In this document: piece after piece, positions 1-7,650 of the stretch
Layout: every line of letters starts with the position of its first letter
How positions within the stretch are numbered: the first letter of the stretch is position 1
From: an uncultured Anaerolineae bacterium
GTDB lineage: Bacteria > Chloroflexota > Anaerolineae > CG2-30-64-16
Assembly: GCA_937124585.1 (NCBI GenBank)
Contig: CAKZKT010000096.1
Location: 43,888-107,887 of the forward strand
DNA length: 64,000 nt
Direction: 5' to 3'
The notes under the pieces: model-generated
Seen by the model: only the letters and a program-made list of their open reading frames with translations
Databases searched by the model: none
What the model was told of the DNA's origin: nothing
Translations under genes and position numbers: made by a program

Positions 1-613
1 GCCGATGCGTCACATAGATCACCGGCAGTCCCAGCTCGCGTTGCAGCGCGGCCAGATCGCGCTGCAGATGCTGTCGCACGGCCAGATCGAGGGCCGAAAA
101 CGGCTCGTCCAGCAGCAGGAGGCGCGGCGCGGCGGCCAGCGCGCGGGCAATGGCGACCCGTTGCTGCTGGCCGCCGGAGAGCTCGTGGGGATAGCGGTCG
201 GCCAGCCGTGTCAGGTTGAGGCGTTCCAGCAGCGCCATCGCCTGCCGGTGTCGCGCCGGCCCGCGCAGCGGGTAGGCCACGTTCTCGAGCGCGGTCAGAT
301 GCGGGAAGAGCGCGTAATGCTGAAACACGTAGCCCACGCGGCGCTGCCGGGCAGGCAGGTTGACCGGCCGGGTTCCCTCCTGGCGGCGGAAGAGCACCTG
401 ACCGGCGAGGGTGATACAGCCGCGTTCGGGTGTCACGATCCCGGCGATAGCGTTCAACGTGGTGGTCTTGCCCGATCCCGAAGGCCCGAACAGCACCAGG
501 ATCTCGGCGCCGATCTCCAGGCGCACGTGCAGCCGGAAAGCCTGCCGATTCACCGTGAAGTCGGCGCTCAGGCCGACCTGGGCCGGGCCACACTCTGTGC
601 TGGTGTATGTCAT
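1..613 (-). CDS. modC: Molybdate-type ABC transporter ATPase ModC, 3' end cut off by window edge
   Basis: Translating the minus strand from the ATG at 613 gives 204 residues of an ABC ATPase before the window ends. Visible are Walker A GPSGSGKTT (residues 43-51), Q-loop Gln98, the signature LSGGQQ (145-150), Walker B LLLLDE (165-170) and the H-loop His203. The gene starts one base after the modB stop, so modA-modB-modC form one operon. The protein would power import of molybdate or tungstate through ModB. Any C-terminal TOBE/Mop regulatory domain lies outside the window. The substrate is assigned from the neighbours, because the ATPase alone could equally serve sulfate or thiosulfate. Confidence 0.93.
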   Translation of the reverse strand, partial: MTYTSTECGPAQVGLSADFTVNRQAFRLHVRLEIGAEILVLFGPSGSGKTTTLNAIAGIVTPERGCITLAGQVLFRRQEGTRPVNLPARQRRVGYVFQHYALFPHLTALENVAYPLRGPARHRQAMALLERLNLTRLADRYPHELSGGQQQRVAIARALAAAPRLLLLDEPFSALDLAVRQHLQRDLAALQRELGLPVIYVTHR

Positions 614-614
614 C

Positions 615-1292
615 TCAGCTCGATTCGGAGGCGGCTGCGGCCGGACGCGTCGGCCTGGGCTGCTCGAAGCGGCGCACCGCCCACAGGCTCAGAAAGGCCA
701 GGGCCGTCATCAGGAGCACCAGCGCGTTGGCCTGGTCGTACTGGCGGTTCTGCACCGCATCGTAGATCGCCAGCGGCAGCGTCTGCGTGCGGCCGGGGAT
801 GTTGCCGGCCACCATCAGCGTCGCGCCGAACTCGCCCAGCGCGCGCGTGGCGGCCAACACCAGGCCGGCCAGGATACCCCGCCGAGCCAGGGGCAGCGTG
901 ACCCGCCACAGCACCTCGAGCTCGGAGGAGCCCAGGGTGCGCGCGGCGTGTTCCAGCGCCGGATCCACGCCCGCGATGGCCGCACGCGCGGCCTGCACCA
1001 GCAGCGGCAGGCCGACCACGGCCGAAGCGATGGCCGCTGCGCCCCACGTGAAGAGGATGCGCCAGCCAAACCACGTCACGATCGGGCTGCCCCGGCCCAG
1101 CGCCAGCAGCAAGTAGTAGCCGACCACCGTGGGCGGCAGCACCAGCGGCAGCATGAGCAGCGTCTCCAGCAGGGTGGCGCCGCGAAACCGTCGTCGCGCC
1201 AGCAGCCAGGCGAGCGGCAGCCCTGCAGCAACCATAAGCGCCGTGGCGACGGCCGTCACCTGCAACGAGAGCCAAAGCGGATGCCAGTTCAT
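615..1292 (-). CDS. modB: Molybdate ABC transporter permease ModB
   Basis: This 225-residue integral membrane protein has about five hydrophobic segments, the first at residues 8-32. The EAA-type cytoplasmic loop that docks on the ATPase is at about 113-140 and starts EHAARTLGSSELEVLW. The N-terminal half, with the motif LPLVLPPTVVGYYLL, is typical of ModB/CysT-family permeases. The ATG at 1292 overlaps the modA stop by four bases, indicating translational coupling. It forms the transmembrane channel for the oxyanion delivered by ModA. Length is normal for ModB. Confidence 0.95.
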   Translation of the reverse strand: MNWHPLWLSLQVTAVATALMVAAGLPLAWLLARRRFRGATLLETLLMLPLVLPPTVVGYYLLLALGRGSPIVTWFGWRILFTWGAAAIASAVVGLPLLVQAARAAIAGVDPALEHAARTLGSSELEVLWRVTLPLARRGILAGLVLAATRALGEFGATLMVAGNIPGRTQTLPLAIYDAVQNRQYDQANALVLLMTALAFLSLWAVRRFEQPRPTRPAAAASESS

Positions 1293-2134
1293 CGGATCGG
1301 TTCCTCGCCGGGCAGGATGAAGCCATATTTGCGCATGATGGGCCGGCCCTGAGGGCCGTTCACGAATGCGGCGAAGGCACGCGCCGCGGCCTCGTGCGGC
1401 GTCCCACGGACGACCGCCAGTGCCTGGTCAATCGGCGGGTGCAACGTCTCCGGGATCAACGTCCACCGGCCCGGCACGTCCCCGGCCGCGGCCGGCACGC
1501 TGAGCGACAGCGCCACAATGGCCACGTCCACGTTGCCCGTCTCCGCGTACTGAAGCACCTGGCGCACATTCTCGCCAAACACCAGTCGGGGCCGCACCGT
1601 TTCCCAAATGCCAGCCGTCTCCAGCGCCTGCTGCGCGGCCAGGCCGTAGGGCGCGTGATCGGGATTGGCGATGGCGATGCGACGCACCTCGGGCTGTACC
1701 AGATCCTCGACGACCGTGACCTGCAGCGGGCTGTCGGCGCGCATCCAGAGCACGATGCGGCCACGGGCGTACACCTGCTTCGTGTCAGGCACGATCAGCC
1801 CGCGCTGCTCGAGCTCTTCGACGAAGCTGATGTTGGCGGACGCAAACACGTCCACGGGCGCGCCCTGTTCGATCTGTTGTGCCAGCTGGCCGGTCGAGCC
1901 GAAGTTGAAGACGACCCGGTGGCCGGTCTCCGCCTCGAAGCGCTTGCCGATCTCGCTGAACGCGTAGATCAGATCGGCTGCGGCCGAAACCGTGAGCGTG
2001 ACCGGCCTCGACTGCTGCACAGGTGCTGCGGGCTGGCAGCCGGCCAGGAACAGAACGGGGACAAGCCAGAACGCCAAACACATACGCACCAGCGCATAAC
2101 GCTGCCGTCCTCTGCCGTGAAACAAATCGGTCAT
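1289..2134 (-). CDS. modA: Molybdate-binding lipoprotein ModA
   Basis: A periplasmic-type substrate-binding protein of about 281 residues. The start at 2134 (MTDLFHGRG) is preferred because the longer frame to 2209 would run into the end of the upstream epimerase gene. Another start at 2083 (MCLAFWLVP) is also possible. A hydrophobic signal followed by the lipobox LAGC marks it as a lipoprotein. The mature part begins with LTVSAAADLIYAFSEI, the typical ModA opening, followed by FNFGSTGQLAQQIEQGAPVD, the oxyanion-binding loop region. It should capture molybdate or tungstate and pass it to ModB-ModC, which supports molybdenum cofactor enzymes. Confidence 0.94.
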   Translation of the reverse strand: MTDLFHGRGRQRYALVRMCLAFWLVPVLFLAGCQPAAPVQQSRPVTLTVSAAADLIYAFSEIGKRFEAETGHRVVFNFGSTGQLAQQIEQGAPVDVFASANISFVEELEQRGLIVPDTKQVYARGRIVLWMRADSPLQVTVVEDLVQPEVRRIAIANPDHAPYGLAAQQALETAGIWETVRPRLVFGENVRQVLQYAETGNVDVAIVALSLSVPAAAGDVPGRWTLIPETLHPPIDQALAVVRGTPHEAAARAFAAFVNGPQGRPIMRKYGFILPGEEPIR

Positions 2135-2201
2135 TTGGCTTTTCGGCAAGATGACCGGCCGTTGCGGCAGATGCTCCCCATGGCCTGTCGGCCTCCATGC
2201 G

Positions 2202-3197
2202 TTACACATAGCGCGGCAGATGCTCCCGATAGTACGCCAGCGTGCGCGCCAGGCCCTCGCACAGCGGCACGGACGGCTGCCAGCCCAGCGTGGCGCGGAT
2301 CAGTCGGTCGTCGGCGTAGTAGTCACCGATGTCAATGCGCTTGCGCTCGGCCGGAAATTCGCGCACGACGAAGCTGCCGCCGCCGTTGACCTCGACCAGG
2401 AGCCGGGCAAGCGCCTCCAGGCTGATCACTTCGAGGCCGCCCAGGTTGAAGACCTGGCCGTCGGCGCGCGGATCGGCGGCCGCCAGCAACAGCGCGGTGA
2501 CTGCGTCGTCCACATAGGTGAAATCGCGGCGTTGCCCCCCGTCCCACACCTCGAATGGCCGGCCCTCGATCAGCAGCCGCAGCCAGATGCCCAGGAAGGT
2601 CTGCCGCGCATCCTTCACGCGCATGCGCGGGCCGTAGGTGTTGGTCAGGCGCAGCGCCACTGCGCGCAGGCCGTACACGTTGTTGTACAGGATGTGATAC
2701 CATTCGCCGGCCATCTTGTTGATCCCGTTCACATCCACCGGCCGCAGCAGATGCTTCTCGTCCACCGGCAGGGTCTGCGGCTTGCCGTAGATCTGCCGCG
2801 TGCTGGCGAAGACGATCTTGATGCCCGGATTGTGCTTGCGGCATGATTCCAGGATCGAGAGCTGTGCCCGGCAGTTGATCTCCAGGTCGGTGTACGGATC
2901 GCGCATCGAGTCCAGATGGCTGGTCTGCCCGGCCAGATTGAACAGGTAATCCTGTCCCTGCACCAGGTAGGTCATGCTGTGCTCATCGCGCACGTCGGAG
3001 ATGTTGACGCGCACGCGATTTTCGATGCCGGCGATGTTAAACAGATTGCCGCCGTACTGGGGGATGAGGCTGTCCACCAGCGTGATCTCTGCGTCCAGCG
3101 CCACGAGGCGCCGGGCCAGGTTCGAGCCGATGAAGCCGAGCCCGCCGGTGATCAGGACGCGGCGGCCCGCGAAGATAGAGGCCAGGTCATCGGGCAT
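2202..3197 (-). CDS. Extended SDR family nucleotide-sugar epimerase/dehydratase with altered catalytic Tyr
   Basis: A 331-residue Rossmann-fold protein of the GalE-like extended SDR family. NAD-binding GGLGFIGSNL is at residues 18-27, and the C-terminal substrate domain includes RLTNTYGPRMRVKD and GQRRDFTYVDD. The Ser/Thr of the active site is present in FASTRQIYG (about 130-138). Where the family has YxxxK, this protein reads NGINK (157-161), so the catalytic tyrosine is replaced by asparagine while the lysine is kept. Its substrate is probably a sugar nucleotide for surface glycans, given the glycosyltransferases nearby. It lies between the methyltransferase and modA on the same strand. The precise reaction cannot be named. 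Confidence 0.85.
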   Translation of the reverse strand: MPDDLASIFAGRRVLITGGLGFIGSNLARRLVALDAEITLVDSLIPQYGGNLFNIAGIENRVRVNISDVRDEHSMTYLVQGQDYLFNLAGQTSHLDSMRDPYTDLEINCRAQLSILESCRKHNPGIKIVFASTRQIYGKPQTLPVDEKHLLRPVDVNGINKMAGEWYHILYNNVYGLRAVALRLTNTYGPRMRVKDARQTFLGIWLRLLIEGRPFEVWDGGQRRDFTYVDDAVTALLLAAADPRADGQVFNLGGLEVISLEALARLLVEVNGGGSFVVREFPAERKRIDIGDYYADDRLIRATLGWQPSVPLCEGLARTLAYYREHLPRYV

Positions 3198-3239
3198 AAT
3201 CGTTCTACCCCGTGAAAGCGTCTTGGCTGCTTGTCTGCA

Positions 3240-4014
3240 TCAGGGCTTGACCAGGATCCAGAGGTGAGTCGGCAGGATCGGCTTGACCAGCGGCAGGATC
3301 GGCCCGAGCCAGCGCATCAGTGTGCGCGCGGCCGGCCCAGACAGGTAGAACGGGGCCAGAGTCGGCGAGGTCAGCACGCGCACGGTGAAGTCGAGCACCT
3401 CGAAATGCTGTGCGGCCAGCGCGCGCAGCTGGTGATACGGCCGTAGCTGGCCAGCCGTGAAGCGCCAGTCGCCGCGCACAATCCCCACCTGTTCCAACCA
3501 GCACACCATCCTCGGTGACAGCGTGGCCAGCCAGGGCAGGCAGTTCTCCCGGGCCGCTAGGCCCCACAGGTTGCGCGCGCTGAAGAAACAGAGGCCCCGC
3601 GGCTTCAGCACGCGCGCAATCTCCGCGAAGAGGCCAGCCACATCGCCGACGTACTGGTAGACCTGATTGCAGATGACCAGGTCGAACGCCACATCTCGAC
3701 ACGGCAGCGCCAGTGCAGAGCCAGCCACCGGATGGGCTCGTTCTGCAGCGGCCCGCTGCCCGGCAAACCGGCCGAGCGCCTCTCGATCTACATCAATGCC
3801 GACGACCAGGGCATGGCGCTCGGCCAGCGCGCGCCATGACGCCGGTAGAGCAGCCGATATCCAGACAATGCCAGGCGGCAGACTCTTGAAGAGTGATGCC
3901 GCCCGCAGCGGTGACCTGCGCCAGCAATGCCAGGATCTTCTCGGCGTGCGTCCGGCGGCCGGCCAGATCATACATGGCCGGGTCGTGCGCGGCATAGTTA
4001 CGGCTTCCGATCAT
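3240..4014 (-). pseudogene. Class I SAM-dependent methyltransferase, frameshifted
   Basis: Two overlapping frames together make one complete methyltransferase. The N-terminal part (from ATG 4014: MIGSRNYAAHDPAMYD, then motif I LDIGCSTGVMA) runs out of frame near 3826-3836. The sequence resumes in the next frame as WRALAERHALVVGIDVDREA (motif II acidic residue) and continues with VICNQVYQYVGDVAGLF and VLKPRGLCFFSARN to the stop at 3240. The break falls in a GCGCGCGC run, so either a one-base sequencing error or a real slippage mutation could explain it. The rest looks intact. The substrate is unknown, but glycan or lipid modification would fit the context. Confidence 0.75.
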
Positions 4015-4020
4015 TTTTCA

Positions 4021-4026
4021 ATTATA
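4021..4026 (-). promoter_or_regulatory. TATAAT -10 element for a probable leaderless transcript
   Basis: A perfect TATAAT on the minus strand ends seven bases before the methyltransferase ATG at 4014, so the predicted transcription start coincides with the start codon. The -35 region is weak (TTCGGC at 17 bp). Confidence 0.6.
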
Positions 4027-4106
4027 CCAGAGGTCGAACGATGGCCGAAAGTCGGCCGCATCGGGCTGCGGCAGCGGCTTTTTTTCGCCGCCTGTTTCAC
4101 CTGTGA

Positions 4107-4112
4107 TACAAT
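4107..4112 (+). promoter_or_regulatory. TACAAT -10 element for the glycan operon
   Basis: TACAAT lies seven bases before the ATG at 4120, so the flippase-like gene may also be transcribed without a leader. No ribosome binding site is visible ahead of that ATG, and the -35 is weak. This mirrors the divergent promoter at 4021-4026. Confidence 0.5.
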
Positions 4113-4119
4113 CGTCTGC

Positions 4120-5034
4120 ATGCGAATCCCGTGGACACGGCTGATCAAAGGAGCGGTTCTGCTGGCAGCCCTGGGTTTCCTGGCGGCTCTGGTGCATAGC
4201 CAGTGGACGGTTTTGCAGCAATATGAGTGGCGGCTGGCCCCAGGGTGGGCGCTGGCGGCCCTGATCGGCATCGAGCTGGCCTGGCTCTTCGAGGCAGCCA
4301 CCTGGCGCATGATTCTGACCGGCCTCGGCGGCGTTCTGCCCATCCGACAGAGCTATCTCGCCTGGTTTCTGAGCAACATTTTGCGCTATATCCCCGGCAA
4401 CATCTGGCAATTTCTGGGCATGGCCGAGCTGGCGCACGAGGACGGGGTGCCGCGTCTAGTGACCCTGACGAGCATTGTATTGCACCAGGTGATCTCCACG
4501 GCGGCTGGTGTTGTGCTGGCGGCGTGTTTCTTCGCGCTGTTCGGCAACGGCGATTGGCTGAGTTACTTCCGACCGTTGCTCCTGATGGCGCCTCTCGGCC
4601 TGTTCCTGTTGCAGCCGCAGATGCTGGAGCGGGCGCTCAACTGGCTGTTGGGCAAAATGGGACGGCCTTCGATCCGCGTGTCCCTTTCCTGGCGGCAGAT
4701 CTGGGCGCTGGTGGTCCGCTACCTCGTGGTCTGGCTCCTCATGGGGCTGAGCTTCGCCGCGCTGGTGCGCGCGGTCACGCCGGTGGATTGGCCCGCCGTC
4801 GCGTATCTCGTTGCTTCTTGGGCGGCCGCGTATGCCATCGGCTATCTGACCCTGTTGACGCCGGCCGGGCTGGGCGTGCGTGAGGGCGCGCTGACCCTCC
4901 TCCTCTTTCCGATCGCGCCGCCGGGCGTGGCAGCCGTGATCGCGCTCGTCGCCCGGCTGTGGATGGTGCTGGGCGAGGTGCTTGCCGCGGCCGTGGTGCT
5001 GGCCGTGCGCGCAACGGGACGGCGGAGGCGATGA
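4120..5034 (+). CDS. YbhN/LPG-synthase-like flippase family membrane protein
   Basis: This 304-residue polytopic protein has roughly eight hydrophobic segments and belongs to the family related to the lysylphosphatidylglycerol synthase membrane domain (YbhN/UPF0104). Family hallmarks are WFLSNILRYIPGNIWQ (about residues 85-100) and LLTPAGLGVREGALTLLLF near the C-terminus. Members are thought to move lipid-linked intermediates across membranes or to sit with glycan genes; a specific substrate cannot be read from sequence. The ATG at 4120 is chosen because it opens directly into the first membrane helix. The stop overlaps the start of the following gene (ATGA), so the two are co-translated. Confidence 0.85.
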   Translation: MRIPWTRLIKGAVLLAALGFLAALVHSQWTVLQQYEWRLAPGWALAALIGIELAWLFEAATWRMILTGLGGVLPIRQSYLAWFLSNILRYIPGNIWQFLGMAELAHEDGVPRLVTLTSIVLHQVISTAAGVVLAACFFALFGNGDWLSYFRPLLLMAPLGLFLLQPQMLERALNWLLGKMGRPSIRVSLSWRQIWALVVRYLVVWLLMGLSFAALVRAVTPVDWPAVAYLVASWAAAYAIGYLTLLTPAGLGVREGALTLLLFPIAPPGVAAVIALVARLWMVLGEVLAAAVVLAVRATGRRRR

Positions 5035-7637
5035 TGGCCGGTCGGGGACGCACATGGTCGGGCCTCGATCGGCATGCGCGCCGGCTGGTGTCCGGCCTGC
5101 AGCCGGCGACCCTGGTCGTCCTGGTCGCCATGCTGCTTTTCACTGTCTGGTTCTCGGCCTACAGCATCCGCCTGCACGAAGCGCACCGCACGCATAAGGC
5201 CGACCTGGGCCAGATTGACCTGGCGATCTGGAACACCGCACACGGCCGCTTTGTCCAGGAGATCAAGGACGATCGGGTGAGCACCCGGCTGACCGATCAC
5301 GTCGAGCCGATCTTCCTGCCGGTGTCGCTGATCTTCTGGCTGTGGGATGATGTGCGCGCGTTGCTGATCCTGCAGGCGGCGTTGCTGGCGGCTGGCGCCT
5401 GGCCGATTTATCGGATCGCCTTGCAACGTTTTGGCCGCGTGGCCGACGATGCGCTGTCTGTTTCGGCTGCGTCATGGCCGGCCGCGATCTTCGCGTTGGC
5501 CTATCTGCTGATGCCCGCGTTGCAGGCGGCGGCCGTCGCCGAGTTTCATGCCCTGGCGCTGGCCCCGGCGTTCATCGCCTGGGCGCTGTGGGCGGCCGAA
5601 GCCCGGCGCTGGGCCCGGTTCGTCGCGGCCTCGGTGGTGCTGATGAGCGTGCAAGAGGGGATGGCGCTGCTGGCGGCCGGATTGGGCGTCTATGCATTGG
5701 CGCTGGGCGCACGCCTCGCGGCCGACGGCCGCTCGCCGCAGCAACATCGCGGCGGCGACAGGACAGGGGGGACCGCCTTCGTCAATCCGGCGCTCCTGGC
5801 CGGCGCAGCGGTCCTGGTTTTGGGCCTGGCCTGGTTTTACGTCGCCACCTTCATCATCATCCCGCATCATGCTGCACAGGTCTACGGCGTGGCACAGACC
5901 CCCTACGTGGCGCGCTACGGCGAGCTGGGCGAGAGTTTCGGCGATGTGCTCAAATCGCTCGTCACGCGGCCGCATGTGGCGCTGCGCATCGCGCTGGAGC
6001 CGCCCCGGGCCGGCTATCTGATCCGTTTACTGGCCGGGACGGGCTTCCTGGCTGTGCTCGGCCCGGAGATCCTTCTGCTGAGCGCGCCGTTGTTGCTTGC
6101 CAACCTCTTCAGCTCCTTTCCGATGCAGTATTTCGGCGAACTGCACTACTCAGCCCCGCTGGCGCCCTACCTGATCGTGGCGGCGATGACGGGGTTGCGC
6201 CGTTTCCGCAGCCAGGCCCGGCCGCTGACCGGTCCGCGCGCTGCCCTCATCGTGGGGCTGGCGCTGCTCGCCGTCGGCGCGCTGAGCCGTCAGGTGCAGG
6301 CCGGGTACACGCCCATCGGCAGCGAATTCCAGCGCCTCGGCCCCGGCTGGCCGGCGGTCACCGCGCATGAGCGCCTGCTCTCCCGATTTGCCCGGCAGAT
6401 CCCGGCCGACGCGGCGCTCAGCACAACGACCAATCTCTACCCGCATCTCAGCCACCGGCCGCTCATCTATCAGTTCCCGTGGCTGGGCCAGGCCGAATGG
6501 GCGCTGATAGACGTGACGGTCTCCGGCGACGCCCACCCGGCCGATGTCCGTCGCGAGGCGCTGCGCCTGCTGGAGACCGGCTGGGGCGTGGTGGATGCGG
6601 CGGACGGCTATCTGCTGCTGGCGCGCGGCCGCGGCGAGGTGACGATCCCGGACGCGTTTTACGATTTCGCACGCGCCTCGCTGGGCACAGCACCGCAATT
6701 TGAGCTCGACATAACATACGGCGGCCGGCTCAAGCTCATCGGCTACGATCTGGCCGACAACCCGAAATGGCGTCGCACCGTGCTCCGGCTCTACTGGCAG
6801 CCGGTCGCGCCGCTGCCGGCCGACACGCGCCTCGTCTGGTGGATCGTTGGGCCGGATGGCGAGACCGCGGCCGACGGTGCCGTGGAGCCGATGCCGGCGC
6901 TCTTTTGGTATCCGCCGGCGAGCTGGCAGGTCGGGGAGACGGTGGTGGTGAGCACGCTACCGATGTTGCTGCCGCGTGCCTGGGCGCCCGTCGTGGCCGT
7001 GGAGGCAGAGGGCCGGCGCTGGCTGCCCGCAGTCGGCCAACGCCCTGCGGCCGAGCCGGTGCAGGCGACGTCGGCGGGCGAGGCCGTCCTGCCGGCGTGG
7101 GAGCGCCAGGCCGGCTGGCTGGCGCCTGCAGGCGAGCCGCGCGAAAAATATCCGGTGCAGGCGCGTTTTACAGGTGAAGGCTGGAGCGTGCGCCTGACCG
7201 ACATGGCATGGCGGTCGGCGATCGCGCCCGGCCATCGCTTCGCGCTGGCATTGCGCTGGGCCGCAGATGAGGGCCCGGCCCCGCGCAACTATCGCGTCTT
7301 CGTCCACCTGCGCAACGCGCAGGGCCAGACGATCGGCCATGGCGATGCCACCCCGACCTGGTTCAGCCCGTTGCCGGTGAGCCGCTGGCCGCGACCGTTC
7401 GCAACCTGGTCGGCCTACGGTGTGCCCGTGCCGTCTGACGCCGCGGCGGGGGAATACACGCTCGTAATCGGCTGGTACGATTATGAGACCGGCAAGCGCC
7501 TGAACGCCGACAGCGCCGCGGGGAACAGCCCGACCACGGAATTCGTCTTGGGGAAGGTCGTGATAGATCCGCTGGCCGGCCCGCGACCCGACCTGTGCTG
7601 CCTGATGGCGACGGCGTGTTGCGGTTCGCAGGAGTAG
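5031..7637 (+). CDS. DUF2079 membrane protein with C-terminal beta-sandwich domains
   Basis: A protein of about 868 residues. The first half is a polytopic membrane region with the DUF2079 features DLGQIDLAIWNTAHGRF and DHVEPIFLPVSLIFWLWDD. The second half is hydrophilic and holds two beta-sandwich-like units, one around RLYWQPVAPLPADTRLVWWI and one around LALRWAADEGPAPRNYRVFV ending GEYTLVIGWYDYETG. Similar units occur in the two GT39-like proteins of this window. DUF2079 proteins resemble GT-C glycosyltransferases, so a role in surface glycan assembly is inferred. The start ATG at 5031 (or 5034) overlaps the upstream stop. A cysteine-containing tail (DLCCLMATACC) ends the protein. Confidence 0.82.
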   Translation: MMAGRGRTWSGLDRHARRLVSGLQPATLVVLVAMLLFTVWFSAYSIRLHEAHRTHKADLGQIDLAIWNTAHGRFVQEIKDDRVSTRLTDHVEPIFLPVSLIFWLWDDVRALLILQAALLAAGAWPIYRIALQRFGRVADDALSVSAASWPAAIFALAYLLMPALQAAAVAEFHALALAPAFIAWALWAAEARRWARFVAASVVLMSVQEGMALLAAGLGVYALALGARLAADGRSPQQHRGGDRTGGTAFVNPALLAGAAVLVLGLAWFYVATFIIIPHHAAQVYGVAQTPYVARYGELGESFGDVLKSLVTRPHVALRIALEPPRAGYLIRLLAGTGFLAVLGPEILLLSAPLLLANLFSSFPMQYFGELHYSAPLAPYLIVAAMTGLRRFRSQARPLTGPRAALIVGLALLAVGALSRQVQAGYTPIGSEFQRLGPGWPAVTAHERLLSRFARQIPADAALSTTTNLYPHLSHRPLIYQFPWLGQAEWALIDVTVSGDAHPADVRREALRLLETGWGVVDAADGYLLLARGRGEVTIPDAFYDFARASLGTAPQFELDITYGGRLKLIGYDLADNPKWRRTVLRLYWQPVAPLPADTRLVWWIVGPDGETAADGAVEPMPALFWYPPASWQVGETVVVSTLPMLLPRAWAPVVAVEAEGRRWLPAVGQRPAAEPVQATSAGEAVLPAWERQAGWLAPAGEPREKYPVQARFTGEGWSVRLTDMAWRSAIAPGHRFALALRWAADEGPAPRNYRVFVHLRNAQGQTIGHGDATPTWFSPLPVSRWPRPFATWSAYGVPVPSDAAAGEYTLVIGWYDYETGKRLNADSAAGNSPTTEFVLGKVVIDPLAGPRPDLCCLMATACCGSQE

Positions 7638-7650
7638 GGGAAATCGGCAG

